A DNA stretch of 15,920 bases. Source: an uncultured Ilumatobacter sp. (GTDB taxonomy: Bacteria; Actinomycetota; Acidimicrobiia; Acidimicrobiales; Ilumatobacteraceae). Made by a program: the position numbers and the translations under genes. Below, piece by piece: positions 6,445 through 13,983 of the stretch; positions within the stretch are counted from its first letter, which is position 1, and the number at the start of each line of letters is the position of its first letter. Under the pieces are notes generated by a model. That model ran no database searches. It saw only the letters and a list, made by a program, of their open reading frames with translations, and was not told where the DNA came from. The stretch is taken from positions 1 to 15,920 of the forward strand of contig CALICC010000197.1 of the NCBI GenBank assembly GCA_938049325.1. The letters are read 5' to 3'.

Positions 6445-8298
6445 ATGTTCAACTCCAAGCTCGCCCCGACCCTGCTCCCGGCACTCGTGGTCGCCCTCCT
6501 GGCAGCTGCCTGCGGGTCATCCGATGAAGGCACCGGGGTGACCCCTTCCGCCACCGACGCTGCCGAGACGGGCGAGACCGGCGAGACCGGCGAGACCGGG
6601 AATTCGACACCATCGGAGACGACATCCACGCCGACATCGATCATCGAGGCGTCGAGCATCGAGTGGGAGGCGTGCGGATCGCTGGAATGCGGCGAGGTGG
6701 TCGTGCCGGTCGATTACGACGACCCCGACGCCGGGACACTTCGCCTCGCGGTCAACGTCCACCGCGCCACGAATCAAGACGAGCGAATCGGATATCTGGT
6801 CGTCAATCCCGGCGGGCCGGGAGCCAGTGGCCTGCAATATGCCGAGTTGGCCGCGTTGGGTGCCGGCACCGGATTCTCGGGTCCGGTGATCGAGCGTTTC
6901 GACATCGTCGGCTTCGACCCGCGAGGCGTTGGCGAATCGGAACCGGACTTCACATGCGGCGAACCCGGCGAGCACCTGGCGCTCCTCACCCAGGTCGACG
7001 ACATGGTCGACACACCCGATGAAGTCGCACTCATCGAGCAGGCCGTGAACTTGTGCGTCGATTCGATGGGTCCCGTCGCCAGCCTCCTCGGAACCGCCAG
7101 CGTCGCTCGCGACATCGATGAGATCCGCAAAGCGCTGGGAACGGATCAGATCAGCTTCTTCGGAGCGTCGTACGGCTCGGCGATCGGCACCTGGTACGCC
7201 ACGCTGTTCCCGGACTCGGTCCGTGCCATGGTCGTCGACGGTGCCGACAACCCGGTCGACGATCTCTCGACCCAAGCCGCTCGCCTGGAGAACAGCGTCG
7301 AGGAGTTGGCTCAGTTCGAAATTCTGCTCGGCGCTGCACTGGACGCCTGCGACTCTGCGGACTGCCCCATCTACAACGACGGCGATCCGCGCGGGTTCTA
7401 CCTCGAACACGTCGACAAGCTCTCGTTGGTCAGCGACGATTTCGGCGGTGAACCATCGGCGGGTGCACTCGGGCTGATCACTCCGCTCTACAGCGAGCAG
7501 ACGTGGCCGCAACTCTGGCTGGGACTGGCGCAACTCGCTGACGGCGACACGAACATCTTCAAGCAGTTCGCCACAATCCAGTTGGGCGACGAGATCGGCC
7601 AGGTCAACTTCACCGCACACGTGAACTGTCTCGACGAGTGGGCGTTGCAACCTCAATTCGATCGCGAGACGCGCCTCGGTGACGAGGTTGCGTTGGAGGA
7701 CGTGTTCGACGAGGAATTCCCGCTGCTGTCCAAGGTCGACGTCGACTCCGTGAGCCCGTGCCCGTTCTTCGACACGCTGGATCCGGAGCCGCTGGATCGT
7801 CCGCTCGACGGGAGCGATGTCCCGATCGTGGTCATCGGCAATCCTTCGGACCCCGCGACTCCGTTCGTCGAGAGTCAAGAACTGGTCGAGGAGACGCTGT
7901 CAAATGGCATTCTCGTGCAGGCCGACCACTTCTCGCATGTCGTCTATCCGCAGAACACGTGCGTCAATCGGATCGTCGAAGATGCGCTCATCGATGTGGT
8001 GCTGCCCGAACCCGACACCGTGTGCGCCGCCGAGTCTGACGAGAGTCCTGGCGGCCTGACACCGGACGCAGTTGCCGACGGCGCATTCGGGGCATGCCTC
8101 GCGGGCGTTGCCGATGACGCGGATCGGGAGACAACCGAAGAGGCGTGCCGCACGTTCGCTGACCGCGTCGTCGACGAGATCGGCGTCGAGGAGCTTTCGG
8201 TCATCCTCCAAGGCGGCAACAGCGATGCAGCCGATCAGCTCGCCGAGATCTTCGTCGAGGTGATGATGGAATTCGACCTCCCGGTGCCCGGCGAATAG
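6445..8298 (+). CDS. TAP/SlpD-like alpha/beta-hydrolase lipoprotein, probable exported aminopeptidase
   Basis: A 617-aa secreted lipoprotein resembling tripeptidyl aminopeptidases and mycobacterial/streptomycete SlpD-type hydrolases. The signal peptide ends in LLAAAC (lipid Cys23), followed by a linker with four ETG units (41-52). The hydrolase domain shows LVVNPGGPGASG (118-129, oxyanion region), DIVGFDPRGVGES (153-165), nucleophile elbow GASYGS (S242), acid in IGNPSDPATP (D469) and His in ADHFSHVV (H495 or H498). The last part matches the TAP C-terminal domain. Residues about 535-617 form an extra acidic helical tail with Cys551 and Cys568, beyond the usual end of the family. Cys pairs such as C77/C82 suggest disulfides outside the membrane. 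It probably trims short peptides, but ester substrates are possible. It is divergent from the other hydrolase lipoprotein with 227 bp between the start codons. Confidence 0.9.
   Translation: MFNSKLAPTLLPALVVALLAAACGSSDEGTGVTPSATDAAETGETGETGETGNSTPSETTSTPTSIIEASSIEWEACGSLECGEVVVPVDYDDPDAGTLRLAVNVHRATNQDERIGYLVVNPGGPGASGLQYAELAALGAGTGFSGPVIERFDIVGFDPRGVGESEPDFTCGEPGEHLALLTQVDDMVDTPDEVALIEQAVNLCVDSMGPVASLLGTASVARDIDEIRKALGTDQISFFGASYGSAIGTWYATLFPDSVRAMVVDGADNPVDDLSTQAARLENSVEELAQFEILLGAALDACDSADCPIYNDGDPRGFYLEHVDKLSLVSDDFGGEPSAGALGLITPLYSEQTWPQLWLGLAQLADGDTNIFKQFATIQLGDEIGQVNFTAHVNCLDEWALQPQFDRETRLGDEVALEDVFDEEFPLLSKVDVDSVSPCPFFDTLDPEPLDRPLDGSDVPIVVIGNPSDPATPFVESQELVEETLSNGILVQADHFSHVVYPQNTCVNRIVEDALIDVVLPEPDTVCAAESDESPGGLTPDAVADGAFGACLAGVADDADRETTEEACRTFADRVVDEIGVEELSVILQGGNSDAADQLAEIFVEVMMEFDLPVPGE
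6565..6600 (+). repeat. Four tandem 9-nt units in the linker of the TAP-like lipoprotein
   Basis: Four nearly identical gagaccggc units encode ETG x4. They lie in the flexible linker between the lipidated Cys and the catalytic domain. Copy number could vary between strains by slippage without a frameshift. Confidence 0.85.
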
Positions 8299-8316
8299 CC
8301 GACGTGCAACACCGCC

Positions 8317-8329
8317 CTTTCCGTGAAAG
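8317..8329. terminator. Small hairpin between convergent genes
   Basis: CTTTC-CGT-GAAAG, a 5-bp stem, lies in the 38-bp gap between the TAP-like stop (8298) and the SDR stop (8337). The stem is weak, so termination here is only suggested by position. Confidence 0.3.
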
Positions 8330-8336
8330 CAACGAA

Positions 8337-9110
8337 CTATTGGGCCGTCCAGCCACCGTCGACCGGCAGTACAGCGCCGTTGACCATCGCGCCGGCTTGG
8401 GATGAGAGATAGATGACCGCCCCGGCCACGTCGGCGATCGTGCCGACATCGCCCATCGGAATGCGGTCGACAACACCTTGTCGATACGCGGGATCGTCGA
8501 GCCGCTCGGCAGTACCGGGCGTGTAGATGAACGTCGGTGCGACCGCGTTGACGGTGACGCCTCGCCCACCCCATTCGAGAGCGAGCACTCTGACCAACTG
8601 ATTCACTGCGCCCTTCGATGCGCAGTACACGGCGTGGTCGCGGATGCCGACGAGCGATGCCTGCGAACTGATTGCCACGATGCGGCCGGATCCCTGTTCG
8701 AGCATCACCCGCCCGGCAGCCTGTGCGGTGAAGAACAGGCCTTTCGCGTTGACGTCCATTATCTCGTCCCAGTCGGCCTCGGTGACGTCTTCGGCCGGGT
8801 GGTTTGCACCGAGTCCCGCGTTGGCGACCAGCACATCGAGTCGTCCGTGCTGGGCAACCACGTCGTCGACCGCCGCGGTGATCGAGTCGTTGTTGGTGAC
8901 GTCGAGCGCATGGCCGGACGCCGAACCGCCTGCTGACCGGATGGAGGAGGCGACACGATTCGCGTCGTCGGCTGAGCGGGCCGTCACTGCGACGATGGCA
9001 CCCGCAGCGGCGAGTGCCTCGGCGAGCCCTTCACCGATTCCCCGGTTCGCTCCGGTGACCAACACCACGAGGTCGGTGAGTGCAAAGGTCGGAAGATGGT
9101 CGCTGTCCAC
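8337..9110 (-). CDS. Short-chain dehydrogenase/reductase (gluconate/sugar dehydrogenase-like)
   Basis: A 257-aa classical SDR, an NAD(P)-dependent alcohol/ketone oxidoreductase in the cytoplasm. Cofactor motif TGANRGIG (19-26), NAG (97-99), catalytic Ser149 in AISSQAS, Y162/K166 in YCASK, and a C-terminal GAVLPVDGGWTAQ. The order of motifs and the segment RIPMGDVGTIADVAGAVIYL (217-236) resemble gluconate 5-dehydrogenase and 2-deoxy-gluconate 3-dehydrogenase, but the substrate cannot be assigned. GTG 9110 is favoured: the SDR fold begins 15 residues later, CAAGAT lies 7 nt upstream, and longer starts would run into the MFS gene. It is divergent from the MFS transporter across 132 bp that contain a clear dyad, so the two may be co-regulated for uptake or efflux of one compound. 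Confidence 0.9.
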   Translation of the reverse strand: MDSDHLPTFALTDLVVLVTGANRGIGEGLAEALAAAGAIVAVTARSADDANRVASSIRSAGGSASGHALDVTNNDSITAAVDDVVAQHGRLDVLVANAGLGANHPAEDVTEADWDEIMDVNAKGLFFTAQAAGRVMLEQGSGRIVAISSQASLVGIRDHAVYCASKGAVNQLVRVLALEWGGRGVTVNAVAPTFIYTPGTAERLDDPAYRQGVVDRIPMGDVGTIADVAGAVIYLSSQAGAMVNGAVLPVDGGWTAQ

Positions 9111-9117
9111 GAATGCG

Positions 9118-9123
9118 ATCTTG
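9118..9123 (-). promoter_or_regulatory. Candidate -10 element for the SDR at 9110
   Basis: CAAGAT on the minus strand ends 7 nt before GTG 9110. TTGTGA (plus-strand 9139-9144), 15 nt upstream of it, is a partial -35 match. This again fits a leaderless message. Confidence 0.4.
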
Positions 9124-9155
9124 CCATGTGCCGACGAGTCACAAGCGCAGCACTT

Positions 9156-9189
9156 GGGTGACCGGCCCGGTGCGATACCTCGGTCACCC
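9156..9189. promoter_or_regulatory. Dyad in the SDR-MFS divergent region, candidate operator
   Basis: GGGTGACCG (9156-9164) and its exact complement CGGTCACCC (9181-9189) are separated by 16 bp. An overlapping palindrome ACCGG-C-CCGGT lies at 9161-9171, and a perfect 10-bp palindrome GTTCGCGAAC at 9199-9208. The dyad lies near the middle of the 132-bp gap: 45 bp from the SDR start and 53 bp from the MFS start. No regulator gene is adjacent, so any binding protein would be encoded elsewhere. Confidence 0.55.
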
Positions 9190-9242
9190 GACGGATACGT
9201 TCGCGAACCTTGCGGCGCCACGACACAGTTTCGGATTGACGG

Positions 9243-10601
9243 GTGGCGGTACGGCGCTCGCGGATCCAGCGAGCAGCGCTCGTCGGTGCATCGATCGGTG
9301 GCCTCGAGGCAACCGCCTCGTTCGTCGTCTTTCCGGAGATTCGCGACACGATCGCTGGCGGCAACGGCGCTGCGGCGTCGTGGACGCTCACGGTTGCGGG
9401 CATCGTCGGCGCTGCGGTGCTGCTCCAGGCCGGGCGTCTCGCCGATCGATTCGGCCACGAGCGCCTGTTCCGCGCCGGAGTCTCCGGCTTCACCGTCTTC
9501 TCCCTGGTCGCGGCGGCGTCGCCAACGCTCTGGGCCCTGATCGCCGCACGCGCCGCACAAGCGCTCTCGCTCTCTGTCATGTCGCCCAGTTCGTTCGCGT
9601 TGATCCTTCGCGATGTCCCGCACGCCCAACGCAGCCGCACCATCGGCCTCTGGGGAGCCATCACCGCCGTCGCCGGCGTCGTCGGTGCACCGCTTGCCGG
9701 GCTCCTGGTCGACGTCGGGTCATGGCGAGCATCGTTTGTGGTGTTCGCCACCCTCGCCGCCGGCGTCGCAGCAGCGGCCTGGTCGGCACCGAAGGAGCAG
9801 CGACCCGTCGGCGCGAGCCGCCAGATCGACCTGTTCGGCGCGGTGACGATCGTCGTCGGGCTCGGACTCCTGGTCTTGGTGCTCGTCGAAGGCAACGATT
9901 GGGGATGGGCGTCGACGTCAACCCTCGTCGTCGCGACCTCGGCGGTCATCCTGATCGGCGTCGCTGTACAGAGGTCCGCTGGTCAGGCCGATCCGGTGAT
10001 CCCGCTCGACCTGTTGAGCGAGAGAAACATGGCGCTGGCGTGCGTCCTCAGTGTGACGACCGCCATCGGGTTCTTTGCGCACTGGCTGGTGGTCTTGACC
10101 CTGTTGACCGACCTGTGGGGCCTCAGCCTGCTGAGTGCCGCGATGACGGCATCCGTCATGCCACTCGTCATGGCGATCATCGCGATCCCTGCGGGGAGCG
10201 CGATCGATCGGTTCGATTTCCGCCACGTCATGGTCCCGGGAGCGCTCCTCTATTCGTTGCTGTTCGCGGTTCCCGCGTTGTGGCTCACCAGCGACCAGAG
10301 CTGGTGGGTCCTCACTCCTGCTCTGATCGGTGCGGGTATCGGGATGGGCACCGTGTGGCCGCCCCTGACGGGCGCAGGCACGTCACGCGTCGCTCCCGAG
10401 CGCTTGGCGACCGCGACGGCCCTGATCCACACGTTCCAACGAGTCGGCGGCGCGCTCGGATCCGCCATCACCGTTGCCTGGATCGCGGCGGGCGTTCCTG
10501 GCGAGGTCTCCACACATCGCGACCCGATGTGGTTGTTGGTGATCGTCGGAGCGGTCGCCGCAATCGGGTCAGCATCGTTCCGCCGGGACGCAACGACCTG
10601 A
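9243..10601 (+). CDS. MFS transporter, DHA2 (EmrB/QacA-like) family, 14 TM
   Basis: A 452-aa inner-membrane secondary transporter, probably a drug or metabolite:proton antiporter. Fourteen hydrophobic segments can be counted (starting at about 11, 47, 78, 97, 134, 161, 197, 223, 268, 300, 331, 357, 400 and 428), the DHA2 arrangement. Motif A between helices 2 and 3 is GRLADRFGHER (64-74), and the helix-5 antiporter region reads GAITAVAGVVGAPLAGLLVD (138-157), a good motif C, which favours export over import. Start GTG 9243 leaves a short basic N-terminus (AVRRSRIQR) before helix 1; no clear Shine-Dalgarno is seen, and a CACAGT -10 candidate lies 13 nt upstream. The gene ends in a hairpin at 10605. 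The substrate is unknown; the divergent SDR and shared dyad hint at a link. Confidence 0.9.
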   Translation: MAVRRSRIQRAALVGASIGGLEATASFVVFPEIRDTIAGGNGAAASWTLTVAGIVGAAVLLQAGRLADRFGHERLFRAGVSGFTVFSLVAAASPTLWALIAARAAQALSLSVMSPSSFALILRDVPHAQRSRTIGLWGAITAVAGVVGAPLAGLLVDVGSWRASFVVFATLAAGVAAAAWSAPKEQRPVGASRQIDLFGAVTIVVGLGLLVLVLVEGNDWGWASTSTLVVATSAVILIGVAVQRSAGQADPVIPLDLLSERNMALACVLSVTTAIGFFAHWLVVLTLLTDLWGLSLLSAAMTASVMPLVMAIIAIPAGSAIDRFDFRHVMVPGALLYSLLFAVPALWLTSDQSWWVLTPALIGAGIGMGTVWPPLTGAGTSRVAPERLATATALIHTFQRVGGALGSAITVAWIAAGVPGEVSTHRDPMWLLVIVGAVAAIGSASFRRDATT

Positions 10602-10604
10602 GCG

Positions 10605-10626
10605 GCTCGCGGCGCACGTCGCGAGC
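10605..10626 (+). terminator. Hairpin terminator after the MFS gene
   Basis: GCTCGCG-(8 nt)-CGCGAGC, a perfect 7-bp stem, starts 3 nt after the MFS stop. It lacks a U-tract. It ends 11 nt before the candidate -10 of the amidase gene, so the amidase is probably transcribed separately. Confidence 0.55.
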
Positions 10627-10637
10627 AGCCAGATCGG

Positions 10638-10643
10638 TACTCT
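10638..10643 (+). promoter_or_regulatory. Candidate -10 element for the amidase
   Basis: TACTCT ends 6 nt before GTG 10650, again the leaderless arrangement. The identical hexamer precedes parE. Confidence 0.4.
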
Positions 10644-10649
10644 CGCGAG

Positions 10650-12125
10650 GTGAGCTCACTCAACCTGGCGACAGCAACCACCATGCAACTTCTCATCGCG
10701 CTCGAACGGCGCGAGGTGTCGAGTGTGGAACTCCTCGACGGCATGCTCGCCAACATCGAGCGCCTGAACCCAGCGGTGAACGCCGTCGTCGCGATGGACA
10801 TGGAGCGCGCTCGGGCAGAGGCGACGGCCGCGGACAACTCGCGTGCCGCCGGCGATCCGTGCGGGCCGCTTCACGGGCTGCCCATGACGATCAAGGACAC
10901 GTACGAGACGCTCGACCTCGTCACTGCTTCGGGCGCACCTGAACTCGCCGATCACGTCCCCACGCGCGACGCCGATGTGGTGCGACTGCTCCGCCGAGCC
11001 GGCGCGATCGTGTGGGCGAAGACCAACGTCCCCTACTACGCGGGTGACCATCAGACGTACAACGACCTCTACGGCGTCACCAACAACCCGTGGGATCTCA
11101 CACGGACGTCGGGCGGATCGTCGGGCGGCGCTGCCGTCGCTGTCGCCTGCGGTTTCACGACCGCAGAGATCGGCAGTGACATTGGCAACTCGATTCGGCA
11201 GCCTGCCGCACTGAACGGCATCTTCGGTCTGAAGACGACGTACGGACTCGTTTCGGGGCGGGGCCACATCCCAGGCCCGTCGGGCTCGCTGACATCGGCC
11301 GATCTCGGTGTGTTCGGGCCACTCGGCCGCTCGTGCGGCGACCTGCGCATTCTGTTGGAGGTGCTCACCAACTCCGGTTCCGCGTTCGGCGGCGTCCCTG
11401 GAGCCGAGCTCCCGCGATTCGAACAACAGCCCGACATCGCCAACTTGCGCATCGGTGTGTGGGCCGACGACGAGGTGGCACCCGTCGACAACAGTGTGAA
11501 GGCACTGATCGAAGACGCGGCCCGGCGGTTGGGTGACGAAGGCGCCCAGGTCGACTCCGAGATCCGCCCGGCGATCGGGTCGTCCGACCTGCACCGCACC
11601 TACATGCAGTTGCTCAACTCGACGATGTCGCCGGGGATACCGGCCGAGGCGTGGGAAGGACTCGTGGAGAAGGCGGCGGCGAGTGAACCAGATGCTGACG
11701 ACTCCGCCGCGACCTTCGCACGCGATACCACGCTGTCTCATCGCGGCTGGCTGTCGGCGAACGAGCGGCGAGCGCACGCTCAACACGCCTGGGCCGAGGT
11801 GTTCGACGACGTCGACGTCATGCTCGCGCCGATCCAGCCGGTCGCAGCGTTCCCACACGACATCGAGCGTCCCTACGGCAAGCGCACCTTGAACGTCAAC
11901 GGAGCAGAGGCGCCGTATCGGGGAATTCTCTTCTGGGCGGGGCTCGCCACGATGCCGCTACTCCCCTCGGTTGCGATTCCGATCGGCCACACCGCCGACG
12001 GCTTGCCCGTCGGCATGCAGCTGATCGGCCCGAAGTGGTCGGATCACAAGATCATCAGCATGGGCGAGGAGATCTCTTCGGTGCTCGGCCAGCACTTCAC
12101 GCCCCCACCACTCGTCACCACCTGA
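10650..12125 (+). CDS. Amidase-signature family hydrolase
   Basis: A 491-aa amidase-signature enzyme, which hydrolyses carboxylic amides through a Ser-cisSer-Lys triad. The triad is visible: K82 in LPMTIKD, cis-Ser157 in TSGGSSGG (153-160) and nucleophile Ser181 in SDIGNSIRQPA, with the family's 24-residue spacing between the two serines. The usual GGS before the nucleophile is GNS here (Asn180), an uncommon change next to the oxyanion hole. The following GLKTTYGLVSGRGHIPGP (193-210) places it in the group with the RGHIPG segment rather than GatA, and no gatC or gatB is nearby, so tRNA amidation is unlikely. It has no signal peptide and is cytoplasmic. GTG 10650 is chosen from the TACTCT box 6 nt upstream. 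The gene is followed by the palindrome array and convergent pgm. The substrate is unknown. Confidence 0.9.
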   Translation: MSSLNLATATTMQLLIALERREVSSVELLDGMLANIERLNPAVNAVVAMDMERARAEATAADNSRAAGDPCGPLHGLPMTIKDTYETLDLVTASGAPELADHVPTRDADVVRLLRRAGAIVWAKTNVPYYAGDHQTYNDLYGVTNNPWDLTRTSGGSSGGAAVAVACGFTTAEIGSDIGNSIRQPAALNGIFGLKTTYGLVSGRGHIPGPSGSLTSADLGVFGPLGRSCGDLRILLEVLTNSGSAFGGVPGAELPRFEQQPDIANLRIGVWADDEVAPVDNSVKALIEDAARRLGDEGAQVDSEIRPAIGSSDLHRTYMQLLNSTMSPGIPAEAWEGLVEKAAASEPDADDSAATFARDTTLSHRGWLSANERRAHAQHAWAEVFDDVDVMLAPIQPVAAFPHDIERPYGKRTLNVNGAEAPYRGILFWAGLATMPLLPSVAIPIGHTADGLPVGMQLIGPKWSDHKIISMGEEISSVLGQHFTPPPLVTT

Positions 12126-12133
12126 CCCAAGTC

Positions 12134-12253
12134 GTTGATTCACGCCAGGCGTAAACCCACACATCGTGGATTCACGCCAGGCGTAAACCCACGACAGAGT
12201 TGATTCACGCCAGGCGTGAAACCACGAGATAGTTGATTCACGCCTGGCGTGAA
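12134..12253. repeat. Array of four palindromes (TTCACGCC-W-GGCGTGAA)
   Basis: Four 17-bp dyads lie at 12139-12155, 12171-12187, 12204-12220 and 12237-12253, with start-to-start periods of 32, 33 and 33 bp. Copies 3 and 4 are perfect palindromes with centre A or T; copies 1 and 2 read GGCGTAAA in the right arm. Flanks are also repeated: ttga or tgga before, and (in copies 1-3) a cac-ending tract after. Copy 2 extends to 13 bp per arm on a minus-strand transcript if two G-U pairs are allowed. The array fills the 134-bp gap between the convergent amidase and pgm stops. It may be serial terminators or an array of protein-binding sites. Confidence 0.9.
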
Positions 12254-12259
12254 GTTGGA

Positions 12260-13900
12260 TCAGAGCACCGAGGAGACCAAGGCCCGGGCCTCGTCTTGCA
12301 GCTCACGGAGATGGTCTGCGCCGCGGAAGCTCTCGGCATAGATCTTGTAGACGTCCTCCGTGCCCGACGGGCGTGCCGCGAACCACGCCGACTCAGTCGT
12401 CACCTTGAGGCCGCCGATCGACGCGCCGTTGCCCGGCGCCTCGGTGAGCACCGCGGTGATCGGTTCTCCAGCGAGCCCGTCGGAGCGGACCTGGTCGGGC
12501 GTCATCGAGGCGAGCGCAGCCTTCTGCTCTCTCGTCGCCGGGGCGTCGATCCGCTCATACGTGGGATCACCGTGCTCACGCGTGAGACCTCGATACCGCT
12601 CGCTCGGGCTCGATCCGGTGACGGCCAAGATCTCAGAGGCGAGCAGCGACAGCACGATGCCGTCTTTGTCGGTACTCCACACCGTGCCGTCGTGGCGCAA
12701 GAAGGACGCACCGGCCGACTCTTCTCCACCGAAGCCGACCGATCCGTCCAGCAAGCCGGGCACGAACCACTTGAACCCGACGGGCACTTCGACGAGCGTC
12801 CGACCGAGGCGCGCCGCCACCCGGTCGATCATCGACGACGAGACGAGCGTCTTGCCGATTGCCGCCGCCTCCGGCCAATCAGTGCGATGCGAGAACAGGT
12901 AGTCGATCGCAACAGCGAGAAAATGGTTCGGGTTCATGAGGCCGCCATCAGGCGTGACGATGCCGTGGCGGTCCGCGTCGGCATCGTTGCCGGTGGCGAC
13001 CTGGTACTGGTCACGCACCTCGATCAGCGAGGCCATCGCGTGCGGCGACGAGCAGTCCATGCGGATCGCGCCATCCCAATCGAGCGTCATGAACCGCCAC
13101 GTCGGATCGACGAGCGGATTGACCACGGTGAGGTCGAGCTTGTGCGTGTCGGCGATGCGCCCCCAGTAGTCGACGCTCGCTCCACCGAGTGGATCGGCGC
13201 CAATCCGGACGCCCGCGTCGCGAATGGCATCGAAGTCGAGGACCGACGGCAGATCGTCGACGTAGATGCCACAGAAGTCGTAGCGCTCGGTCGTGTCGGC
13301 GGCGAGCGCCTTGGCCAGCGAGACACGCGCAACCTCGCGGTTTTCACCGACGAGTAGTTGGTTCGCCCGAGACGCGATCCAACCGGTGGCGTCGGTGTCG
13401 GCCGGTCCGCCGTGCGGTGGGTTGTATTTGAAGCCGCCGTCTCTGGGCGGATTGTGCGACGGGGTGACCACGATCCCGTCGGCGAGGCCAGCGCCGGTCG
13501 TTCGACCAGCGTTGTGACGAAGGATCGCATGCGAGATGGCCGGCGTCGGCGTGTACCTGTCGTCGGCGTCGATCAACACGGTGACACCGTTTGCCGCGAG
13601 CACCTCGAGTGCGGTGATCCACGCTGGCTCGGACAGCGCGTGCGTGTCGCGTCCGAGAAACAGCGGTCCGTCGATCGACTGTTGCGTGCGGTACTCACAG
13701 ATCGCTTGGGTGGTCGCTGCGATGTGTGCTTCGTTGAACGATCCACTGACGCTGGATCCACGGTGACCTGACGTTCCGAACGCCACCCGCTGGCCGACGT
13801 CACCCATGTCCGGCTCGACCGTGTAGTAGCTCGACACCAGGTGAGCAATGTCGACGAGGTCGGACGGAGCAGCAATCAAACCGGCGCGTTCGTGGGTCAT
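12260..13900 (-). CDS. pgm: Phosphoglucomutase (alpha-D-glucose-phosphate specific)
   Basis: A 546-aa enzyme interconverting glucose 1-phosphate and glucose 6-phosphate, linking glycogen/trehalose and nucleotide-sugar synthesis to glycolysis. All four family loops are present: the phosphoserine loop TPSHNP (S148), the metal-binding loop DADAD (D306, D308, D310) followed by RHG, the sugar-specificity loop GGEESAG (391-397) and the phosphate-binding loop RPSGTED (510-516). The N-terminal VAFGTSGHRGSS (39-50) is typical of the bacterial Pgm type, and the length is normal for that type. ATG 13900 is preceded by CATACT with 6 nt between and by no good Shine-Dalgarno, so the message may be leaderless. 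The stop codon lies 7 nt from the last palindrome of the array, which would be its terminator. It is divergent from parE across 83 bp. Confidence 0.96.
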   Translation of the reverse strand: MTHERAGLIAAPSDLVDIAHLVSSYYTVEPDMGDVGQRVAFGTSGHRGSSVSGSFNEAHIAATTQAICEYRTQQSIDGPLFLGRDTHALSEPAWITALEVLAANGVTVLIDADDRYTPTPAISHAILRHNAGRTTGAGLADGIVVTPSHNPPRDGGFKYNPPHGGPADTDATGWIASRANQLLVGENREVARVSLAKALAADTTERYDFCGIYVDDLPSVLDFDAIRDAGVRIGADPLGGASVDYWGRIADTHKLDLTVVNPLVDPTWRFMTLDWDGAIRMDCSSPHAMASLIEVRDQYQVATGNDADADRHGIVTPDGGLMNPNHFLAVAIDYLFSHRTDWPEAAAIGKTLVSSSMIDRVAARLGRTLVEVPVGFKWFVPGLLDGSVGFGGEESAGASFLRHDGTVWSTDKDGIVLSLLASEILAVTGSSPSERYRGLTREHGDPTYERIDAPATREQKAALASMTPDQVRSDGLAGEPITAVLTEAPGNGASIGGLKVTTESAWFAARPSGTEDVYKIYAESFRGADHLRELQDEARALVSSVL

Positions 13901-13906
13901 CGGCTC

Positions 13907-13912
13907 AGTATG
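13907..13912 (-). promoter_or_regulatory. Candidate -10 element for pgm
   Basis: CATACT on the minus strand ends 6 nt before ATG 13900, close to the TATAAT consensus. No convincing -35 is visible at 15-19 nt. Confidence 0.45.
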
Positions 13913-13966
13913 GCGAAGTGACCGAAAATAGGTGGGACCATCGTTCCCGTCGGGCCGAGAGGCTCG

Positions 13967-13972
13967 TACTCT
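13967..13972 (+). promoter_or_regulatory. Candidate -10 element for parE
   Basis: TACTCT lies 11 nt before ATG 13984, which would leave a leader of only a few nucleotides. There is no Shine-Dalgarno in the intervening sequence. Confidence 0.35.
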
Positions 13973-13983
13973 GCCCCATTGAA

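Noticed and set aside
6517..7878. Long open frame on the minus strand, antisense to the TAP-like hydrolase
   Set aside because: It mirrors the codon structure of the real gene, is rich in Arg, Val and Asp without any recognisable motif, and the plus strand encodes a complete hydrolase with signal peptide and catalytic triad.
9080..10942. 620-codon open frame on the plus strand overlapping the MFS gene and the start of the amidase
   Set aside because: Extremely Arg-rich with no domain. The overlapping frame gives a clean 14-TM transporter, so this is a high-G+C frame artefact.
10650..12125. GatA subunit of the tRNA amidotransferase
   Set aside because: The RGHIPG segment and the GNS nucleophile region do not look like GatA, and gatB and gatC are absent nearby.
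12134..12253. CRISPR array
   Set aside because: Only four units, with spacers of 6-7 nt that resemble each other, and no cas genes. The units are palindromes with flanking tracts.
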